DNA of 64,000 nucleotides from CAZUMH01 sp964621645. GTDB lineage: Bacteria > Zhuqueibacterota > QNDG01 > JAGLOF01. The stretch covers positions 1-64,000 of the forward strand of contig CAZUMH010000004.1 of the NCBI GenBank assembly GCA_964621645.1, given 5' to 3'. The position numbers and the translations under genes are program-made. Under the pieces are notes generated by a model that was given only the letters and a program-made list of their open reading frames with translations, was not told the origin of the DNA and did no database searches. This document shows positions 8,128-16,585 of this stretch, one piece after another (the stretch's first letter is position 1; each line of letters starts with the position of its first letter).

Positions 8128-8679
8128 GTGAAGATAACACCTCTGGAAATTAAAAAACAGGATTTCAAGACCCGGGTGCGGGGATTCGACACCACGGAAG
8201 TCGAGACATTCCTTGAGATGGTGGCCAACGAGTATGAATCCATCCTGAACGAAAAGAACAAGCTGAGTTCTGAAGTGACCCGTCTCAAGACCCAGCTGGA
8301 GGATTACAAGCAGGTGGAAAAGACCCTTCAGGAAACCCTGATGAACGCCCAGGAATCGGTGAGCCAGTCCCGGGAGAATTCCAAACGGGAGGCCCAGATA
8401 CTGGTGCGGGAAGCGGAGCTTAAATCCGAGCGCATCCTGGACGAGGCCCGGGAGCGGCTGGACCGGATGCGGAACGAACTGTCCATTCTGCGTTCCCAGA
8501 AGGAATCCTTCTCCCGCCGCCTCAGGCACCTGCTGGAATCGCAGATCGAACTCATCAAGGTGCTGGAACTGGACGACGTCAGCTTCATCAAGAGCGGGGA
8601 TATGTCCGGCCGGAAACAGGCCGCGGCGGCCCGTCCTCCTCAGGACGATAAGAAGCAGGAGGGGCACCAGCAGGAGTAA
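8128..8679 (+). CDS. DivIVA-domain protein
   Basis: The protein has 183 aa. It starts MKITPLEIKKQDFKTRVRGF, the typical DivIVA membrane-binding N-terminus, followed by DTTEVETFLEMV and a long coiled coil to about residue 150. The tail is charged and disordered. I chose the GTG at 8128 because it gives the canonical N-terminus and has GGGGGTGA 7-8 nt upstream; an in-frame ATG at 8104 would add eight atypical residues. The family binds curved membrane and recruits cell-division or growth proteins. It is the first gene of a housekeeping operon. Confidence 0.85.
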   Translation: MKITPLEIKKQDFKTRVRGFDTTEVETFLEMVANEYESILNEKNKLSSEVTRLKTQLEDYKQVEKTLQETLMNAQESVSQSRENSKREAQILVREAELKSERILDEARERLDRMRNELSILRSQKESFSRRLRHLLESQIELIKVLELDDVSFIKSGDMSGRKQAAAARPPQDDKKQEGHQQE

Positions 8680-8733
8680 GGTCCGAGCGGGAGAGACGCA
8701 GGCGGCAGCGAATACATTTTGTGGGAGGCAATG

Positions 8734-9405
8734 ATGCGTTTTTGGAAACCATTGGTGATCATTCTGGCGGCCCTGGCCCTGTTTTCCGGGTGTTCCCGCT
8801 ATATGCGGGTGGGCTACGAAAACATAGAAGAGACCAACAGCGTGGAGATTACCCTCAACTCCGGCGGCAAGGTCTACGGCTCCATCATCAAATCCGAGCC
8901 CTACCAGCTGACCCTGCTCAACCGGGAGGGACGGAAAGCCATGATCGCCAAGGATAACATCCGTACCATAAAACGGCTGCCTCCGGTGTACGACGATTTC
9001 GGCCGGGGTATTTCCGAAGAGGAGATTGCCGGCCATAAGAGCAATAAAAACGCCGTGATCTACGGCGTGGGCGGCGGCTCCCTCAGCCTGGTGGCCAGTT
9101 TCTTCGCTGGCTCCATGCTGGCCGGAGAGAACAGTGACAATGGCGGCACCGTACTGGCCGCCACCGTGGGCGTGGGGGGCGGTCTGGGGACGCTGCTCTT
9201 CGTGCGGGCCGGCATGGCCAAGGACCGCAAAGACGCCGTCGAAGAGATCCGCCAGGAGCGCATCTCCATCCGCATCGATCAGAAGAAGAGCACGGCCGGC
9301 CAGGAGGACAAGGATATGGATCAGCTCATCCAGGATGAGAAGGCCAAGCAGGAGAAGCTGCGCAAGGAGCGGGAAGAGCTGCTTAAGAAGATGAAAAATA
9401 AATAG
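8734..9405 (+). CDS. Lipoprotein with glycine-zipper-like segment, unknown function
   Basis: About 223 aa. The signal peptide ends in a lipobox (ALFSGC, Cys20), so it is a likely lipoprotein. Residues 30-90 look like a small beta domain (SVEITLNSGGKVYGSII). A glycine-rich hydrophobic stretch at 110-155 could insert in a membrane, and the C-terminal 60 residues are a charged coiled coil. The start at 8734 is preferred over 8719 or 8731 because GGGAGG lies 6 nt before it. It sits between divIVA and mtnP in the same operon. No named family is recognised. Confidence 0.7.
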   Translation: MRFWKPLVIILAALALFSGCSRYMRVGYENIEETNSVEITLNSGGKVYGSIIKSEPYQLTLLNREGRKAMIAKDNIRTIKRLPPVYDDFGRGISEEEIAGHKSNKNAVIYGVGGGSLSLVASFFAGSMLAGENSDNGGTVLAATVGVGGGLGTLLFVRAGMAKDRKDAVEEIRQERISIRIDQKKSTAGQEDKDMDQLIQDEKAKQEKLRKEREELLKKMKNK

Positions 9406-9435
9406 GATGGGTGAACGCACCGGATAGGAGACCTC

Positions 9436-10302
9436 ATGGGTCCTGTGGGTATCATCGGCGGTTCGGGTCTGAACAAGCTGCCGGGAATTGAAAAAACGGA
9501 AGAGAAGACGGTGAAGACTCCCTTCGGCGAGCCTTCCGCGCCTTTCCAGCGCGGCCTACTGGGAGAGCGGGAGATCGTCTTCCTGGCCCGGCACGGACGG
9601 GGACACCGGCTGCTGCCCTCAGAGGTCAACTACCGGGCCAATATCTGGGGCTTCAAGGAACTGGGCGTGGACCATATCATCTCGGTATCGGCCGTGGGCT
9701 CCCTGAAGGAGGAGATCCGGCCCCTGGATATCGTGCTGGTGGATCAGTTCGTGGACCGCACCCGCAGCCGCTGGAACAGCTTTTTCGGGGAGGGCCTGGT
9801 GGCCCATGTGGGATTCGCCCAGCCCACCTGCGCTTCCTTGCGTAATATCCTGAAAGAGGCCGCGGAGAAAGCGGGACTGTCCGGCCGTCTGCATGAGAAA
9901 GGGACCTATCTGAATATGGAAGGACCGGCCTTTTCCACCCGGGCCGAATCGGAGCTTTACCGCTCCTGGGGCATTGATGTCATCGGCATGACCACCATGA
10001 CCGAGGCCAGGCTGGCCCGGGAGGCGGAGATCTGTTTCGCCACCCTGGCCCTGGTGACGGATTACGACTGCTGGCGGGAGGATGATCCCGGGGATACGGT
10101 AAGCGTGGAAATGATCATCCGGAATCTGGAAACCAATGCCGCCAACGCCCGGCGAATCATCGCCGAGGCCGTGGCCCTGCTCCCCGCCGGGCAGGAGTGC
10201 GAGTGCGGCCACAGCCTGGCGGGCAGCATCATCACCGAGCCCGCCGCCGTTCCGGAATCCACCCGGAAAAAACTTGATCTGATTATCGGAAAATATCTAT
10301 AG
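9436..10302 (+). CDS. mtnP: S-methyl-5'-thioadenosine phosphorylase
   Basis: 288 aa, the usual length of the trimeric MTAP/PNP family. It cleaves methylthioadenosine with phosphate to adenine and methylthioribose-1-phosphate in the methionine salvage route. Visible features are the phosphate-binding GIIGGSGL at the N-terminus, LARHGRGH, YLNMEGPAFSTRAE and the base-recognition region LVTDYDCW, which favours 6-aminopurines (MTAP) over guanosine or inosine. The SD AGGAG lies 8 nt before the ATG. It is followed after 12 bp by ileS. Confidence 0.9.
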   Translation: MGPVGIIGGSGLNKLPGIEKTEEKTVKTPFGEPSAPFQRGLLGEREIVFLARHGRGHRLLPSEVNYRANIWGFKELGVDHIISVSAVGSLKEEIRPLDIVLVDQFVDRTRSRWNSFFGEGLVAHVGFAQPTCASLRNILKEAAEKAGLSGRLHEKGTYLNMEGPAFSTRAESELYRSWGIDVIGMTTMTEARLAREAEICFATLALVTDYDCWREDDPGDTVSVEMIIRNLETNAANARRIIAEAVALLPAGQECECGHSLAGSIITEPAAVPESTRKKLDLIIGKYL

Positions 10303-10314
10303 ACGCGTGAAGAA

Positions 10315-13300
10315 GTGAATCCCAAGGAGCAGCAGTTGTCCTATCGTGAAGTAGAAAATCCGCTTTCGTTTCCTGAACTGGAGAAAAAGATCCTGACATT
10401 CTGGGAAGAGAAGAGCATCTTCCCGAAGACGGTGGAAAGCCGTCCGGCGGACAAATCCTTCATCTTCTACGAAGGGCCGCCCACGGCCAACGGCAAGCCG
10501 GGCATCCACCATATCATCTCCCGCACCATCAAAGACTTCGCCTGCCGCTACCAGACCATGCGCGGCTTCCGGGTGAAGCGCAAAGCCGGCTGGGACACTC
10601 ACGGCCTGCCGGTGGAGATCGAGGTGGAGAAGCAGCTGGGATTCGAATCCAAAGACGAAATAGAAGCCTACGGCGTCGACAAATTCAACAAGAAGTGCCG
10701 CGAGTCGGTGTTCACCTACCTGAAGGAGTGGAACGAACTGACCCGCCGTATCGGGTTCTGGCTCGACCTGGACGACGCCTATATTACCTATAAAACCGAA
10801 TACATCGAGACGGTCTGGTACCTGCTGGCCCGGATGTGGAAGAAGGGGCTGCTCTACCAGGGATTCAAGATACTGCCCTACTGCTCCCGCTGCGAGACGG
10901 CCCTCTCCAGCCACGAGATCGCGATGGGCTACAAAGAGGTCTCGGACCGCTCCATTACGGCCAAATTCCCCCTGACCGAAGGGGAGGACCGCTATATTCT
11001 GGCCTGGACCACCACGCCCTGGACCCTGCCGGGCAACGTGGCCCTGGCGGTGGGCCCGGACATCCTCTACGCCGAGGTGCGGCAGCAGGTGGACGGCCGC
11101 ACTGAGACCTACTATCTGGCCGAGAACCGGCTGGAGGAGCTCCAGGGGGAATACACCCTGATCCGCACCTTCCCCGGGAAAGAGATGGTGGGCTGGACCT
11201 ACCGGCCCCTCTTCGATTTCGTCAACCTGGGCGGGGGGGACAAAAAAGCCTACTTCGTGGCCCCGGCCGATTTCGTCACCACCGAGGAGGGCACCGGAGT
11301 GGTGCATACCGCCGTCATGTACGGCGAGGACGACTACCAGCTGGGCCACAAGATCGGCCTGCCCGCGGTGCACACCGTGGACGAGAAGGGCCGCTTTAAC
11401 GAGCTGGTGCCCGAGTGGCAGGGAAAGCACGTCAAGTCTCCCGAGGTGGAAGAGGGGATCATCCAGTATCTGAAAAGCGCGGGACGGCTCTACGGGGTAA
11501 GCGACTATACCCACGCCTATCCCCACTGCTGGCGCTGCGATTCGCCCCTGCTCTACTACGCCAAGAAATCCTGGTACCTGCGTACCACCGAGATAAAAGA
11601 TCAGCTGATCGAGAACAACCGGCAGATCCGCTGGATACCCCGGGAAGTGGGGGAGGGACGTTTCGGCCAGTGGCTGGAAAACAACGTGGACTGGGCCCTC
11701 TCCCGGGACCGTTACTGGGGCACGCCCCTGAACGTATGGATCTGCGGCGGATGCGGCCACACCATCGCGGTGGAAAGTATCGAGGAACTGAAGCAACTGT
11801 CCGGTCTGGCTGAAATCAGCGATCTGCACAAGCCCTATATCGACGAGGTGACGATTCCCTGTCCGGAGTGCACGGACACCATGACGCACACCGGGGAGGT
11901 GATCGACTGCTGGTTCGATTCCGGTTCCATGCCGTATGCCCAGTTCCACTACCCCTTCAACAAGGACGGCAATTTCGAGGAGCAGTTCCCGGCCGACTTC
12001 ATCTCCGAAGGTATCGATCAGACCCGGGGCTGGTTCTACTCCCTCCTGGCTATTTCCACCATGATTTCGGGGAAGCCGTCCTACAAGACGTGTCTTTCCA
12101 TCGAAATGATCCTGGACAAGAACGGCCAGAAGATGTCCAAGACCAAGGGCAACACGGTGGATCCCTTCAGTATCATCGACCGGATGGGCGCCGATCCCCT
12201 GCGCTGGTACCTCTTCACGGTGAGCCCGCCCTGGGTGCCGACCCGTTTCGACGAAGAGGGCATCGACGAGGTGATCCGCAAGTTCTTCGGGACCCTGACC
12301 AACACCTACGGCTTTTTCGTGCTCTACGCCAACATCGATGCGTTTCGATACGGGGATCCCGTTCCGGTGGCAGAAAGACCGGACATCGACCGCTGGCTGG
12401 TCTCCAGCCTCAACGGCCTGGTGGCCCGGCTGGATGAATGGCTGGAGCGCTACGATGTCACCAAGGCGGCCCGGGCTATCCAGGACTTCGTGCTGGACGA
12501 TCTTTCCAACTGGTACGTGCGCCGCAACCGGCGCCGTTTCTGGAAGTCCGAGATGGGGAAGGACAAGCTGGCCGCTTTCCAGACCCTGTACGAAGTGCTC
12601 TTTACCCTGGCCAAGCTCATCGCTCCCTTCGCCCCCTTCCTGGCGGAGGAGATGTACCGCAACCTGAACGGTGACGGGACCGAACCGCACGAGAGCGTGC
12701 ACCTGGCCTTCTACCCCCGTCCCTCAGATGAGGCCCACGCCTATAGGGACGAGCCCCTGGAAGAGCGCATGCGGCTGGCCCGGGATATCGTGACGCTCTG
12801 CCACGCGGCCCGCAATGAGGCCAAAATCAAGGTGCGGCAGCCGCTTCGACGGGTCACGGTGGTGCTGGAGAGCGAAAAGAAACAGGCCGCGGTTCGGGCC
12901 ATGGAAGCGCTCATAAAAGAAGAGATCAATGTACGGGAGCTTGCCTTCGCGGGAGACAGCGGTGAACTGATGCTGCCCCGGGCCCAGCCCAATTTCAAGA
13001 CCCTGGGACCCAAGTTCGGAGCCCACGTCAACCAGGTGGCCGAAATCATCAGGCAGCTTACGCCCGAGGAAATCAGCCATCTCTTGACCAAGGAAGCGCT
13101 CAACATCTCCCTGGAGGGAGGCAAACACGGCGAATTGGATCCGGCCGACGTACAGATCAGTCAGGAGGCCGCTCCGGGACTCCTGGTGCAGGAAGAGAAC
13201 GGCCTGGTCATCGCGCTTGACTCCAATCTCGATGACGCGCTGCGAGCCGAGGGCCTGACAAGGGAATTCATTAACCGGGTACAGAAGATGCGCAAAGAGG

Positions 13301-13509
13301 CGGGATTCGACGTGACGGACCGTATCGAGGTCTACTTCCAGGCTGAATCCCTCCTGCAGCAGGCGATTCTGCAAAACTCCGGTCATATAAAAGAAGAAGT
13401 GCTGGCGATGGTTCTGGAAGAATCCGGCGACGGCGGCTCCTACACAAAAGAGTTCACCATCGCTTCGTCGCCGATAACCATATCAATTAAGAAAATCGAG
13501 CAGGGGTAA
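10315..13509 (+). CDS. ileS: Isoleucyl-tRNA synthetase, long (type 2) form
   Basis: 1064 aa. It charges tRNA-Ile. The HIGH-type motif appears in PPTANGKPGIHH (about residues 54-65), the connective editing domain lies between about 200 and 420, and the KMSKS loop reads GQKMSKTKGN (about 604-613). Two CxxC pairs near CGGCGH and CPEC look like zinc ligands. The length and the 'AGWDTHGLPVEIEVEKQLG' pattern place it with the eukaryote-like type 2 enzymes, a group known for natural mupirocin tolerance (family knowledge). The start is ambiguous: the GTG at 10315 has a weak SD, whereas an in-frame TTG at 10336 has AAGGAG 6-7 nt upstream. Confidence 0.95.
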   Translation: MNPKEQQLSYREVENPLSFPELEKKILTFWEEKSIFPKTVESRPADKSFIFYEGPPTANGKPGIHHIISRTIKDFACRYQTMRGFRVKRKAGWDTHGLPVEIEVEKQLGFESKDEIEAYGVDKFNKKCRESVFTYLKEWNELTRRIGFWLDLDDAYITYKTEYIETVWYLLARMWKKGLLYQGFKILPYCSRCETALSSHEIAMGYKEVSDRSITAKFPLTEGEDRYILAWTTTPWTLPGNVALAVGPDILYAEVRQQVDGRTETYYLAENRLEELQGEYTLIRTFPGKEMVGWTYRPLFDFVNLGGGDKKAYFVAPADFVTTEEGTGVVHTAVMYGEDDYQLGHKIGLPAVHTVDEKGRFNELVPEWQGKHVKSPEVEEGIIQYLKSAGRLYGVSDYTHAYPHCWRCDSPLLYYAKKSWYLRTTEIKDQLIENNRQIRWIPREVGEGRFGQWLENNVDWALSRDRYWGTPLNVWICGGCGHTIAVESIEELKQLSGLAEISDLHKPYIDEVTIPCPECTDTMTHTGEVIDCWFDSGSMPYAQFHYPFNKDGNFEEQFPADFISEGIDQTRGWFYSLLAISTMISGKPSYKTCLSIEMILDKNGQKMSKTKGNTVDPFSIIDRMGADPLRWYLFTVSPPWVPTRFDEEGIDEVIRKFFGTLTNTYGFFVLYANIDAFRYGDPVPVAERPDIDRWLVSSLNGLVARLDEWLERYDVTKAARAIQDFVLDDLSNWYVRRNRRRFWKSEMGKDKLAAFQTLYEVLFTLAKLIAPFAPFLAEEMYRNLNGDGTEPHESVHLAFYPRPSDEAHAYRDEPLEERMRLARDIVTLCHAARNEAKIKVRQPLRRVTVVLESEKKQAAVRAMEALIKEEINVRELAFAGDSGELMLPRAQPNFKTLGPKFGAHVNQVAEIIRQLTPEEISHLLTKEALNISLEGGKHGELDPADVQISQEAAPGLLVQEENGLVIALDSNLDDALRAEGLTREFINRVQKMRKEAGFDVTDRIEVYFQAESLLQQAILQNSGHIKEEVLAMVLEESGDGGSYTKEFTIASSPITISIKKIEQG

Positions 13510-13542
13510 AACAGTAAAGCGGTCCACAAGGAGATAAAGAGT

Positions 13543-13947
13543 ATGGAGAAGAAAAAACTGGAAAAATATAGGAAGATAATGATCGCCAAAAGAAATGAAC
13601 TCATGGCGCATATGGATTCTATCAAGACCACCGAGATGGAAAACACCGCCAAGGAGTCTTCCGGCGATCATTCCGCCTATTCCTTCCACATGGCTGATCA
13701 GGGTACGGATAATATGGAGCGGGAGAAAAACTTCTTCTACGCCCAGCGGGACGGACGGCTGCTCTACCATATCGACAAGGCCCTGGAACGAATCGATCAG
13801 GGGATATACGGCAAGTGCCAGTCCTGCGGCTTGTATATTTCCGACGTCCGGCTGGAAGCCGTGCCCCATGCCCGTCTTTGCATCAAATGCAAATCGGCGG
13901 AAGAGAAGAACCGTCCGTCGGTCGAGATCGCGGGGGAAACAAAGTGA
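13543..13947 (+). CDS. TraR/DksA-family zinc-finger protein
   Basis: The protein has 134 aa, with an N-terminal coiled coil and a C-terminal C4 zinc finger (CQSC ... CIKC near residues 93-117). The family binds the RNA polymerase secondary channel and modulates transcription together with ppGpp; a rel gene is also in this window. AAGGAGAT lies upstream of the ATG. In the order ileS, dksA-like, lspA, rluD it is typical of FCB genomes. The TGA stop overlaps the GTG start of lspA. Confidence 0.85.
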   Translation: MEKKKLEKYRKIMIAKRNELMAHMDSIKTTEMENTAKESSGDHSAYSFHMADQGTDNMEREKNFFYAQRDGRLLYHIDKALERIDQGIYGKCQSCGLYISDVRLEAVPHARLCIKCKSAEEKNRPSVEIAGETK

Positions 13948-14420
13948 TCGTCCCCATTCTCTTTATCGTTTCCCTGGGGTTGGACCAGCTGACCAAATAC
14001 ATGGTGCGCAGCGGGATGACCGTGGGTGAGTCCATTCCGATATTGGGGGATTTTTTCCGGATCACCTATGTGCAGAATCCCGGCATCGCCTTCGGGATCC
14101 GTATCGCCAACGGTGCGGTTTTCACCATACTTTCCCTGCTGGCCAGCCTGGGCATCATCGCCTACCTGGTGACCCACTGGAAGGAATCGAACGGACTCAA
14201 AGCCGGACTGGCCCTGATCCTGGGGGGCGCCTTCGGCAATCTCATCGACAGAATTATCCACGGAAGCGTGGTGGACTTCATTGAAGTCGGTGTGAGCCGC
14301 TTTCACTGGCCGGTATTCAATGTAGCGGACTCTTCGGTGGTGATCGGCATGATCCTGCTTTTCATCGTCCTCTACCGGGAAGAAAAAAGAGCCAAGGCCG
14401 CCTCGGAAGAATCCCCCTAG
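13944..14420 (+). CDS. lspA: Lipoprotein signal peptidase (signal peptidase II)
   Basis: The protein has 158 aa and four membrane helices. It removes signal peptides from prolipoproteins. The conserved blocks are VQNPGIAFGI, GNLIDRI, VVDFIEV (catalytic Asp) and FNVADSSV (second catalytic Asp). The GTG start at 13944 overlaps the preceding stop as GTGA and has GGGGGA upstream. A longer in-frame extension exists upstream, but it would overlap the zinc finger of the preceding gene and lacks a start signal. Likely substrates in this window are BamD and the lipoprotein at 8734. Confidence 0.93.
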   Translation: MIVPILFIVSLGLDQLTKYMVRSGMTVGESIPILGDFFRITYVQNPGIAFGIRIANGAVFTILSLLASLGIIAYLVTHWKESNGLKAGLALILGGAFGNLIDRIIHGSVVDFIEVGVSRFHWPVFNVADSSVVIGMILLFIVLYREEKRAKAASEESP

Positions 14421-14431
14421 AAAGTCGCAGG

Positions 14432-15409
14432 ATGGAGGAACAGACACTTCATATCGTCGTTCCCGAGGGGAAAAAGAAGCAGCGGCTGGATACCTATCTC
14501 ACCGGCTGTCTCTCCGATGTCTCCCGCAGCAGAATTCAGCGTCTCATTGAAGAAGGATATGTCACCGTGGACGGGGAACGGGTCAAACCCCGTTTTTCCG
14601 TCCTGCCGTGTCAGAAGATCCAGGTGCGGCTACCCCGGCCCCCGCCCCAGGAGGCCCGGCCGGAGGATATCCCCCTAGTCGTCGTGTATGAAGACGAATA
14701 CCTGCTGGTGATCGACAAACCCGCCGGCATGGTGGTGCATCCGGCCGTAGGCAACCGCAGCGGCACCCTGGTGAACGCGCTCCTGGGAAGAGGGACCTCC
14801 CTGGCCGAGGCCGGAGATCCCTTGCGTCCCGGCATCGTGCACCGGCTGGATAAGGATACCTCCGGTTTGCTGGTGGTGGCCAAGAACGCAACCGTGCACG
14901 CCAAACTGGCCGCTCAGTTCGCTGAAAAAAGCGTCCGGCGCTGCTACCGGGCCCTGGTCTGGGGCCGTATATCCCGGGCTGAGGGCCGCATCGAGACGGA
15001 AATCGGCCGCAGTGTCAGGGACCGCAAAAAGATGGCGGTGCGCGCCGGGGGCAAGCGGGCCGTGACCACTTTCCGGGTGCGGGAGCGCTTTTCCTTCTGC
15101 ACCTACCTGTATCTTGTCCTGGAAACGGGCCGCACTCACCAGATCAGGGTGCACATGAACCACGTGGGGCACCCGGTGTTCGGCGATCCCGCCTACGGCG
15201 GCAGAGGGTCCGCCAGGGCCGGCCTGAAACGGGAACATATGCAGTTGGCCCGGGAACTGCTGGAGCGCATGCCGCGGCAGGCGCTGCACGCGGGCCTGCT
15301 CGGATTCGTGCATCCCGAAACCGGTGAGCGGCTGTCCTTTGAAAGCGAACTTCCCGAGGATTTCCGCGGCCTGCTGGAGCGGCTGCGAGAAGAAAAGAAT
15401 CTCAGCTAA
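14432..15409 (+). CDS. rluD: RluA-family 23S rRNA pseudouridine synthase (RluD-like)
   Basis: The protein has 325 aa. An N-terminal S4 RNA-binding domain (RLDTYLTGCLSDVSRSRIQRL) is followed by the RluA catalytic domain with HRLDKDTSGLLVVAK, whose Asp is the nucleophile, and the downstream TGRTHQIRVHMNHVGHPVFGD block. It converts specific rRNA uridines to pseudouridine. RluD is the closest description by architecture, but RluA-family members with S4 domains are not fully separable by eye. The start is close behind lspA. Confidence 0.88.
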   Translation: MEEQTLHIVVPEGKKKQRLDTYLTGCLSDVSRSRIQRLIEEGYVTVDGERVKPRFSVLPCQKIQVRLPRPPPQEARPEDIPLVVVYEDEYLLVIDKPAGMVVHPAVGNRSGTLVNALLGRGTSLAEAGDPLRPGIVHRLDKDTSGLLVVAKNATVHAKLAAQFAEKSVRRCYRALVWGRISRAEGRIETEIGRSVRDRKKMAVRAGGKRAVTTFRVRERFSFCTYLYLVLETGRTHQIRVHMNHVGHPVFGDPAYGGRGSARAGLKREHMQLARELLERMPRQALHAGLLGFVHPETGERLSFESELPEDFRGLLERLREEKNLS

Positions 15410-15427
15410 CCTGGTAAGGAGTGAGCA

Positions 15428-16180
15428 GTGAAAACACATGAACTGACTGATTTTCTGGATCACTACCTCAATATTACGGCCATAGAAGACCGTTCCCTCA
15501 ACGGGCTGCAGGTGGATAACAGCGGTGAGGTCAGCAAGGTGGCCTGCGCCGTGGACGCGTCTCTGGCAGCCTTCCGGGCCGCGGCCGATTGCGGGGCCGA
15601 ACTGCTGCTGGTGCATCACGGACTCTTCTGGGGTGAACCGCTGCCTCTGGTCGGTCCCTTCTACGAACGCATCCGTCTGCTGCTGGAGTCGGATCTGGCC
15701 CTCTACGCGGCCCATCTGCCTCTGGATCTGCACCCGGAGGTCGGCAACAACGCCTGCATTCAGGAAGCGCTGGGCTGGCCTGCCGCCGGTGAGTTCGGTG
15801 ATTATCACGGCACTGTTATCGGCCGTCTGGTGGAGTTCCCCGCCGGGAAATCCCTGGACGAGATCACGGATATCGTCCGGGAGAGACTCGGCTCCACTCC
15901 CCTTGTATGGAATTTTGGACCGAAAACGATCATAAAAGCCGGGTATGTCAGCGGCGGGGCGGTCTCCCTCCTGCATCAGGCTATCGCGGCCGGGCTCGAT
16001 CTCATGATCACCGGCGAACCCTCCCATTCCTCCTATTGGGAGGCGAAAGAAGCGGGCATTAATGTCATTTTCGCCGGCCATTACGCCACCGAAACCCTGG
16101 GCGTAAAAGCCCTGGCGAGGCTGCTGAAAAAGAAGTTTGAAATCGAAACGGAATTCATCGATCTGCCCACCGGGCTCTAG
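15428..16180 (+). CDS. Nif3-like dinuclear metal-centre protein
   Basis: The protein has 250 aa. Metal-binding motifs of the Nif3/YbgI family are visible: LLVHHGLFWG (two His), AAHLPLDLHPEVGNN, ITGEPSHSS and FAGHYATETLG (His and Glu). It is the short form without the middle PII-like insert. The family forms hexameric toroids; its biochemical role is unsettled. The GTG start is preceded by AAGGAG. It is the last gene of the operon, with no clear terminator after it. Confidence 0.88.
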   Translation: MKTHELTDFLDHYLNITAIEDRSLNGLQVDNSGEVSKVACAVDASLAAFRAAADCGAELLLVHHGLFWGEPLPLVGPFYERIRLLLESDLALYAAHLPLDLHPEVGNNACIQEALGWPAAGEFGDYHGTVIGRLVEFPAGKSLDEITDIVRERLGSTPLVWNFGPKTIIKAGYVSGGAVSLLHQAIAAGLDLMITGEPSHSSYWEAKEAGINVIFAGHYATETLGVKALARLLKKKFEIETEFIDLPTGL

Positions 16181-16585
16181 GGCCGGATCACCGGCAGGCC
16201 GGCGGCTGGAAGGCCGAAGCGCCCTTCGTCTCCGGTTTCATCCTGATAGTTATTTCCCTGAACTCAGGTCTCCGGTAATTGCATTTTGTGAGAGGCCCTG
16301 TCGGTCCATTACGGAGAAAGAGGGATCGGACCGCGGATATTCTCCCCACCGTCGGCCGGAACGTTTCAGGTTCTCATTTACCTCGCCCTACCGTATATCC
16401 AATAAATACAAAAGAATACGTCAACGTTTCTATTGACACAATCCCTCCTGTCGGCCGGGAAAGCCGGGACGTTTTTTCCTCATTCAGGATTTTCCTTTAG
16501 ACGTAAACCGATTTCGCCTCAAGAAATCCGGGGCGGGCAGGATTTTTGCAACCTAATCTTTGTTGAACCTGAAAAAAGGCAAGGA
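16181..16585. other. Intergenic region, no gene recognised
   Basis: About 400 bp. Short frames on the + strand show no domain. A small GCCGG/CCGGC stem (16182-16186/16191-16195) follows the nif3-like stop but lacks a T run. A TTGACA occurs at 16433 without a matching -10. The region probably contains the leader of the glycosyltransferase gene. Confidence 0.5.

Noticed and set aside
8101..9420. A 439-aa minus-strand frame over divIVA and the lipoprotein
   Set aside because: The + strand frames have good start sites and recognisable families; the antisense frame is a composition artefact.
10297..12702. An 801-aa open frame on the minus strand over ileS
   Set aside because: It lies wholly opposite a clear isoleucyl-tRNA synthetase. 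Long antisense frames are expected in GC-rich genes, and the translation has no known motif.
16433..16585. Longer N-terminus of the glycosyltransferase from 16433
   Set aside because: The extra 51 residues have no resemblance to a GT-B fold, and the ATG at 16586 has a better SD.
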